Assembly: GCF_000235425.2 (NCBI RefSeq)
Contig: NZ_KI912266.1
Span: forward strand, 4,250,180 to 4,282,618
Length of the DNA stretch: 32,439 nucleotides
Reading direction: 5' to 3'
Source: Pseudofrankia saprophytica
GTDB lineage: Bacteria > Actinomycetota > Actinomycetes > Frankiales > Frankiaceae
The notes beneath the pieces are model-generated. The model worked only from the letters and a program-made list of their open reading frames with translations. It was not told the origin of the DNA and searched no databases. This document shows, piece after piece, positions 27,899-32,439 of the stretch. Numbering within the stretch: position 1 is the stretch's first letter; each line of letters starts with the position of its first letter. A program made the position numbers and the translations under genes.

Positions 27899-28397
27899 CG
27901 ATCGTCCAGCGCGATCTGGCGCGCGCCCGCGCGCCCGCGCGCCGGCCCGCCCGCCGCGGGGCCCGGCGCTACCAGGGGACCGGGCCGGCGGGGGAGAAGT
28001 AGCCGCCGGTGGGGCCGGCGGGGCCGAGCCGGGCGAGGCGGCCGATGATCTCGGCGCCCTCCTCACCGTCCTGGGCACGCAGACCCCGGTCGGCTGATGC
28101 CGTAGCCGCGGAGGTTGGCCCGCGGCCGCGGAAGTCGGCGCCGTCGACGATCGCTCGTGATCGTCGCGAGCGTGTCGTGGTGGTCGTGGTTTCGCCGAAT
28201 CCGTGACCGCGACAACACGTGGGCAGCGATCAATCTGCCGTGTTGATGCCGCGTCACCGGGCAAACCCAGACAGAGGCGGCGCCAACGTCCGGGCGCCGG
28301 CCGGCCAGCGGGCCGTCGTGGGCGTGATACACCGATGCTGGGCCTGTGCCCGCCGGGCGGCCTGCCCGGTTCGGCGTGTCGCCGGGAAGGGGTGACA
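27899..28397. other. 499-bp gap before the SNF2 helicase gene
   Basis: The gap contains the SDR remnant on the minus strand (27969-28097). Past it, from about 28100, nothing is recognisable. Small nested inverted repeats occur around 28146-28173 (GACGATC...GATCGTC and CGCTCG...CGAGCG). The helicase frame remains open back to 28203, but its coding potential there is not convincing. Confidence 0.45.
27969..28097 (-). pseudogene. C-terminal remnant of a short-chain dehydrogenase
   Basis: Read on the minus strand, about 42 codons end at TAG (27969-27971). They match the characteristic tail of actinobacterial SDR enzymes: EEGAEIIGRLARLGPAGPTG followed by GYFSPAGPVPW and the stop. Upstream of that tail the frame shows no SDR motif (no YxxxK, no PG turn) and runs into Thr/Arg-rich nonsense, with a stop farther up. 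Only the 3' end of the gene survives. It may be the missing hydroxyacyl dehydrogenase step of the neighbouring CoA-ester pathway; that is speculation. Confidence 0.65.
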
Positions 28398-30944
28398 GTG
28401 GCCTTTCGGCCGCCGTGGCGACGCGCGCCGTCGCGTGGACAGGCGCCACCGGCTCCCACCGGCGACCGGCCGGTGCCGGACCAGCGGCCCGGGGCGGGAA
28501 CGTTCGCACCGACTCCGCCGGCACAGCGGACTCGGCCTGCGTCGCCGGCTCCGCGGACCAGACCGGCATCCCCGACTCCGCGGGCAGCCTCGAGGCCGGC
28601 GGCGGGGCGGGTGCCCGAGCTCCCCGCGTCGCAGCTCCCAACACCGGACATGGCGCGGACGCGGGCCGGCACCTCCGAGGCCCGTCACCTGCTCGACGAG
28701 GCCGAGGCCCTGCGCGCGCTCGTCGAGCGGGTGCTCGCCGGAGAGCGGGAGACCCGGACAGCGGTCTGGCGACATTTCCGGGACCTGCGCGCGCGGGTGG
28801 TTCGTCGCGACCTCGGGCGGATGGACCTCGCGCGACTCAAGGACACGGCACCGGAGCGGCTGCAGCTGCGACCGCTGGAGACGGCCGGGTACCGCACCGT
28901 CGGGGACATCGTCGACCGCACGCCGGCGGATCTGTCCAGGCTGCCGGGCGTCGGCCTGCGCACCGCGACGGCGGCGATCGCCGCGGCAGGGGCGCTCGCC
29001 GAGGCCGCGGAGGACAGCCGCGGCATCCGGATCGAGCTGGATCCGGCGGACGCCCGGTCGACCGACCTGCTCACCTGGCTTCGGCGCGCCGTGCTGCTCG
29101 CGGACGCTGTCGGCCCCGTCCGGGCGCGGACGGTCGCCGTCGCGCGGAGCCTGCCCGGGGCGCTGTCCGACGCGAGGCCGGCCAGGAGCCGGACCCGGAT
29201 GTTCTTCGCCGGCGCACAGAGCCGGGCGGCGGCGCAGCGGGGGCTCGACGAGGTGAGCCAGATCCTCGTGGACGCCGCGGACCAGGGCGGCCAGGGCCTG
29301 GCGCGCGAGCTCGCGAGCGCGGTCGCGCTTCTCGACCGCCCTCCCGGCGCGGCCGGCGTCTGGACCGACTTCGAACGGCAGGCGGTCCAGTACTACGGGC
29401 TGCTGGGGGAGATCGTCGGCAACCGCGGCGATCTCAGCTCCGCCACCGGGCATCTGCCGACCGAGATCGTCGACCGCGTCCGCAACCAGCCCCTCGACGG
29501 CACCCTCCGGACGGTGTCGCTGCGCGGCTACCAGGCGTTCGGCGCGAAGTTCGCACTCGTGCAGCGCCGGGTGATCCTCGGCGACGAGATGGGCCTGGGC
29601 AAGACGATCCAGGCGATCGCCGCGATCGCGCACCTGCGGGCGCAGGGCGAGTCCCACTTCCTGGTCGTCTGCCCCGCCTCGGTGCTGGTCAACTGGATGC
29701 GCGAGATCACCGACCGCGGCAAGCTGACGGTGCACCGGCTGCACGGCGCGGACCGCGCCACGGCCCTGCCCCGCTGGACGGCGCAGGGCGGTGTCGGCGT
29801 CACCACCTTCGACACCCTGGCCTCGCTGGATCTCCCCGCTGCCCTGGCCGGCAGGTCCCGCGGACCGCGGATCGCGATGCTGGTCGCCGACGAGGCCCAC
29901 TATGTGAAGAACTCGGACACGAGGCGGGCGGACGCGCTGCGGGCGCTCATCGAACGGCCGGAGCTCGTCGACCGGGTGCTGTTCCTGACGGGCACGCCGA
30001 TGGAGAACCGCCTCGACGAGTTCCAGACGCTGGTCGGGTACCTGCAGCCCGGCCTGCTCGACCCGCCACGGCCGCGGTCCGGCGATCCCGCGCCCGTGGC
30101 CGTGCCCGGGAGCTGGCCGGGCGTCGCGGCGGCCCTGTCCCCGCGCCAGTTTCGGGAACGGGTCGCCCCCGCCTACCTGCGGCGCAACACGGCCGACGTG
30201 CTGTCCGAGCTGCCGGAGCGGGTCTGGACCGACGAGTGGGAGGAGCTGCACTCGCCCGCCGAGCGGGCCGCGTACCGCGACGCGGTGCTGTCCCGACAGT
30301 TCATGGCGATGCGCCGGGTCGCGTTCACCGCCGACCCGGAACGCTCACGCAAGCTCGGCCGGCTGGTCGAGATCGCGCGGGAGGCGGCGGGCAACGGGCA
30401 GCGGGTGGTCGTTTTTTCTTTCTTCCACGACGTCCTCGACCTCGCCGAGCGGCGGCTGCGCGCCGAGGACGACTGCGGTCAGGTGTTCGGCACGATCAAG
30501 GGCGCGATGGCACCCGACGACCGCCAACGCCTGGTGGACGCGTTCGGCCGCTGCCCCGCCCCGGCGGTGCTGCTCAGCCAGATAGTCGCCGGCGGCACCG
30601 GGCTGAACATGCAGGCGGCTTCGGTGGTCGTCCTGTGCGAACCGCAGGTCAAGCCGACGTTGGAGGAGCAGGCGGTCGCCCGGCTGCACCGCATGGGCCA
30701 GGTCCGCACCGTGCGGGTGCACCGGCTGCTGACCGTCGACAGCGTCGACCAGCGTCTCGTGCAGATCCTGGCCGCGAAGAGATCCGACTTCGACGCCTAC
30801 GCCCGCCGCAGCGACCTCGTCGCGGCCGGCCCGGAGGCCGTCGACGTCTCCGACGAGGCCCTCACCCGCCAGGTCGTCGAGCAGGAGTACGCCCGTATGG
30901 CCCGCGCCGCCGTGAGCAAGGCTCGCGTGAACGAGGCCCCGTGA
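28398..30944 (+). CDS. SNF2-family DEAD/DEAH-box helicase with N-terminal helix-hairpin-helix region
   Basis: An 848-residue SNF2-type DNA-dependent ATPase. GTG 28398 is chosen for GGGAAGG 7 nt upstream; GTG 28392 and more distant starts are possible. The first 80 residues are Pro/Arg/Ala-rich and disordered. A helix-hairpin-helix-like segment follows at about 157-197 (LETAGYRTVGDIVDRTPADL, then LPGVGLRTATAAIAAAG). The ATPase core has GDEMGLGKTIQ (about 395-405), PASVLVNW, VADEAHYVKN (about 496-505) and LTGTPMENR. The C-terminal half has VVVFSFFHD, QIVAGGTGLNMQAAS (about 728-742) and EEQAVARLHRMGQ. It probably remodels or translocates on DNA, perhaps in repair, as the HhH element suggests DNA contact. 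It stands alone and converges on the squalene-hopene cyclase gene. Confidence 0.88.
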   Translation: MAFRPPWRRAPSRGQAPPAPTGDRPVPDQRPGAGTFAPTPPAQRTRPASPAPRTRPASPTPRAASRPAAGRVPELPASQLPTPDMARTRAGTSEARHLLDEAEALRALVERVLAGERETRTAVWRHFRDLRARVVRRDLGRMDLARLKDTAPERLQLRPLETAGYRTVGDIVDRTPADLSRLPGVGLRTATAAIAAAGALAEAAEDSRGIRIELDPADARSTDLLTWLRRAVLLADAVGPVRARTVAVARSLPGALSDARPARSRTRMFFAGAQSRAAAQRGLDEVSQILVDAADQGGQGLARELASAVALLDRPPGAAGVWTDFERQAVQYYGLLGEIVGNRGDLSSATGHLPTEIVDRVRNQPLDGTLRTVSLRGYQAFGAKFALVQRRVILGDEMGLGKTIQAIAAIAHLRAQGESHFLVVCPASVLVNWMREITDRGKLTVHRLHGADRATALPRWTAQGGVGVTTFDTLASLDLPAALAGRSRGPRIAMLVADEAHYVKNSDTRRADALRALIERPELVDRVLFLTGTPMENRLDEFQTLVGYLQPGLLDPPRPRSGDPAPVAVPGSWPGVAAALSPRQFRERVAPAYLRRNTADVLSELPERVWTDEWEELHSPAERAAYRDAVLSRQFMAMRRVAFTADPERSRKLGRLVEIAREAAGNGQRVVVFSFFHDVLDLAERRLRAEDDCGQVFGTIKGAMAPDDRQRLVDAFGRCPAPAVLLSQIVAGGTGLNMQAASVVVLCEPQVKPTLEEQAVARLHRMGQVRTVRVHRLLTVDSVDQRLVQILAAKRSDFDAYARRSDLVAAGPEAVDVSDEALTRQVVEQEYARMARAAVSKARVNEAP

Positions 30945-30982
30945 GGGGTTCCCTCACTACTTCAGCCACGGATCGACGGGTG

Positions 30983-31009
30983 CGGGCCCGCCGGTTGCCG
31001 GCGGGCCCG
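30983..31009. terminator. Perfect 12-bp hairpin between convergent helicase and cyclase genes
   Basis: CGGGCCCGCCGG (30983-30994) and CCGGCGGGCCCG (30998-31009) pair perfectly around a 3-nt loop. It lies in the 91-bp gap between two converging genes and is very stable, although no T-run follows. A bidirectional terminator is the natural reading. Confidence 0.75.
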
Positions 31010-31035
31010 TGAACCGTGCGTCGGGGAACCAGGGC

Positions 31036-32439
31036 TCAGTGGGCGTCGCCCGCGAGAGCCCGGCGGTAGCGGCCGAGGGCCATGACCGGCCAGACCAGCC
31101 GGTACAGGTTGTAGTTGATGTAGAAGTAGCCGGCGAATCCGGTGCCGGTGTAGTGGTCCTCGTCCCAGCTGCCCTCGTCGGTCTGGGTGGCGGCGAGCCA
31201 CGCGACGCCGCGGGCGGCGGCCTCGCCCTTCGCGCCGTCGCCGACCCGGTCGGCGGCGATCAGGGCGAGCAGCGCCCACGCCGTCTGCGACGCCGTGGAG
31301 ACGCCCATGCCGGCCGTCGACATGTCGTTGTACGAGTAGCAGTCCTCGCCCCAGCCGCCGTCGGGGTTCTGCCGGGAGACCAGCCAGTCGGCGGCGCGCT
31401 GGATCGCCGGGTGCGAGGCGGGCAGGCCCACGGCGCGCAGCGCCGGGACGACGCCGCCGGTGCCGTAGATGTGGTTGACGCCCCAGCGGCCGTACCAGGA
31501 GCCGTCGGGCTCCTGGGAGTGCAGGAGCCACTCGACCCCGCGCTTCGTGCGGGGGTCGTCGCCCAGGCCCAGCTCGCCGAGCAGCTCGACGACGTGGGCG
31601 GTCACGTCCGCCGACGGCGGGTCGGTGAGCATGCCGAAGTCAGCGAACGGGATCTTGTAGACGAGGTGGCCGGCGTTGTCGACGTCGAACGCGCCCCAGC
31701 CGCCGTCGGCGCACTGCATGCCGAACACCCACTGCAGACCCCGGTAGGTCGCGGCCATGACCTTCTCCGGCCGCGGGTGGGCGACCCGCATCAGCGCCAG
31801 CATCACCTCGGCGGAGTCGTCGACGTCCGGGTAGGTGTCGTTCTCGAACTCGAAGGCCCAGCCGCCGACCGGCACGTCGGGGATGGGAACAGACCAGTCG
31901 CCGCGCCGGGCGGTGACCTCCTGGCCAACCAGCCAGTCGGCGGCGCGGACCAGCGCCGGGTCGTTCGTGGCGAGGCCGGCGTCCGCCAGAGCGATCGTCG
32001 CCAGGCAGGTGTCCCAGACCGGCGACTGGCAGGACTCCTGCATCCGCGAGCCGTCCGAGCGGATGACGCTGTAGTCGTCGAGCGAGCGCAGCGCGGCGGT
32101 GAGGACCGGATGGTCCATGGGGTAGCCGAGCACGCGCAGTGCGATGATCGAGTAGGCGGTCGGCGGCTGGATCCCGCCGAAGCAGCCGTCGGCCTCCTGA
32201 CGGATCACGATCCACCGCTCGGCGATGCCGAGGGCGAGCGCGCGCAGCGGCCTGACCGGGTGCCGGTGGTAGACGTGCAGCGCCTTGTCGATCCGGTGGA
32301 ACATCCAGGTCCAGGGAAGGTGCTCGAACGCGGCGGACTTGATCCCACGGGCGGCGCGGGCGCCGACCCTGCGCAGGCGGCCGTCGGGCAGCGGAATGCC
32401 GGGGCCGCCCCCGTCCTTGGCCCGGCCGGCCACGTCCGG
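31036..32439 (-). CDS. shc: Squalene-hopene cyclase, C-terminal two-thirds (5' end outside window)
   Basis: This membrane-associated triterpene cyclase converts squalene to hopene, the precursor of hopanoids. The gene runs off the right edge, so the true start is not visible; about 467 residues are seen against roughly 630-680 in the family. The catalytic acid motif DVDD is at 31816-31827 and is intact. QW repeats are recognisable: QEADGCFGG, CADGGWGAFDVDN, QEPDGSWYGRWGVNHIYGTG, QNPDGGWGEDCYSY and TDEGSWDEDHYTGTGFAGYF. The C-terminus YINYNLYRLVWPVMALGRYR is typical. In actinomycetes this gene usually lies in a hopanoid cluster with squalene synthase-like hpn genes, which would be beyond the window. 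Confidence 0.95.
   Translation of the reverse strand, partial: PDVAGRAKDGGGPGIPLPDGRLRRVGARAARGIKSAAFEHLPWTWMFHRIDKALHVYHRHPVRPLRALALGIAERWIVIRQEADGCFGGIQPPTAYSIIALRVLGYPMDHPVLTAALRSLDDYSVIRSDGSRMQESCQSPVWDTCLATIALADAGLATNDPALVRAADWLVGQEVTARRGDWSVPIPDVPVGGWAFEFENDTYPDVDDSAEVMLALMRVAHPRPEKVMAATYRGLQWVFGMQCADGGWGAFDVDNAGHLVYKIPFADFGMLTDPPSADVTAHVVELLGELGLGDDPRTKRGVEWLLHSQEPDGSWYGRWGVNHIYGTGGVVPALRAVGLPASHPAIQRAADWLVSRQNPDGGWGEDCYSYNDMSTAGMGVSTASQTAWALLALIAADRVGDGAKGEAAARGVAWLAATQTDEGSWDEDHYTGTGFAGYFYINYNLYRLVWPVMALGRYRRALAGDAH

Noticed and set aside
28254-30251. A 665-codon minus-strand frame antisense to the SNF2 helicase
   Set aside because: Composition is shadow-like and the sense strand holds complete helicase motifs.

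Overview
The window is very GC-rich DNA (roughly 72-74% by eye) with dense gene packing, strong GGAGG-type ribosome binding sites, frequent GTG starts and long spurious antisense frames. This points to an actinomycete. The gene mix fits a filamentous soil actinobacterium: BTAD regulator, AzlC/AzlD exporter, several FadD/FadE proteins, SigE-family sigma factor, second EF-Tu, squalene-hopene cyclase, SNF2 helicase. A Frankia-like genome is my best guess, but it is not proven from this sequence.

Layout. 1-1.76 kb (+): the tail of a BTAD/SARP-type regulator, then an azlC-azlD pair joined by an ATGA overlap. 1.8-3.5 kb (-): a FadD-type acyl-CoA synthetase. 3.7-8.5 kb: a small possible biosynthetic group of a methyltransferase (+), an FMN-dependent alpha-hydroxy-acid oxidase (-) and a free-standing adenylation-thiolation-thioesterase enzyme (-). 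The adenylation domain has lost the Asp that normally binds an amino group. 8.5-9.4 kb carries no gene I can support. 9.4-14.6 kb (-): six tightly packed genes (zinc-type alcohol dehydrogenase, NTF2-like protein, two beta-hydroxyacid dehydrogenases, TIM-barrel isomerase, SDR) behind a divergent TetR regulator (14.8-15.4 kb). This looks like a self-contained catabolic operon of unknown substrate.

15.6-19.6 kb: a small ABM monooxygenase-like protein, a solitary divergent EF-Tu (EF-Tu3-like) bounded by a 19-bp perfect hairpin, a small hypothetical protein, and a SigE-family sigma factor overlapping a membrane protein with a cupredoxin-like outer domain. 19.7-27.9 kb: a CoA-ester degradation region with a double hot-dog thioesterase, thiolase, second FadD, enoyl-CoA hydratase and two unlike acyl-CoA dehydrogenases. 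The dehydrogenases diverge from a promoter overlapped by a KstR-like TnnAACnnGTT palindrome. The set is consistent with side-chain degradation of a steroid, terpenoid or branched acid. A 48-bp perfect palindrome lies just upstream of the hydratase gene. Broken remnants of a LuxR regulator (20.55 kb) and an SDR (28.0 kb) border this region. 28.4-30.9 kb (+): an SNF2-family helicase. 31.0 kb to the end (-): squalene-hopene cyclase, with its 5' end outside the window.

A recurring feature is low-complexity, short-period DNA inside or at the ends of otherwise conserved enzyme genes (azlC tail, both fadD genes, thiolase, one acyl-CoA dehydrogenase) and in intergenic DNA. I saw no rRNA, tRNA, CRISPR array or intact mobile element.
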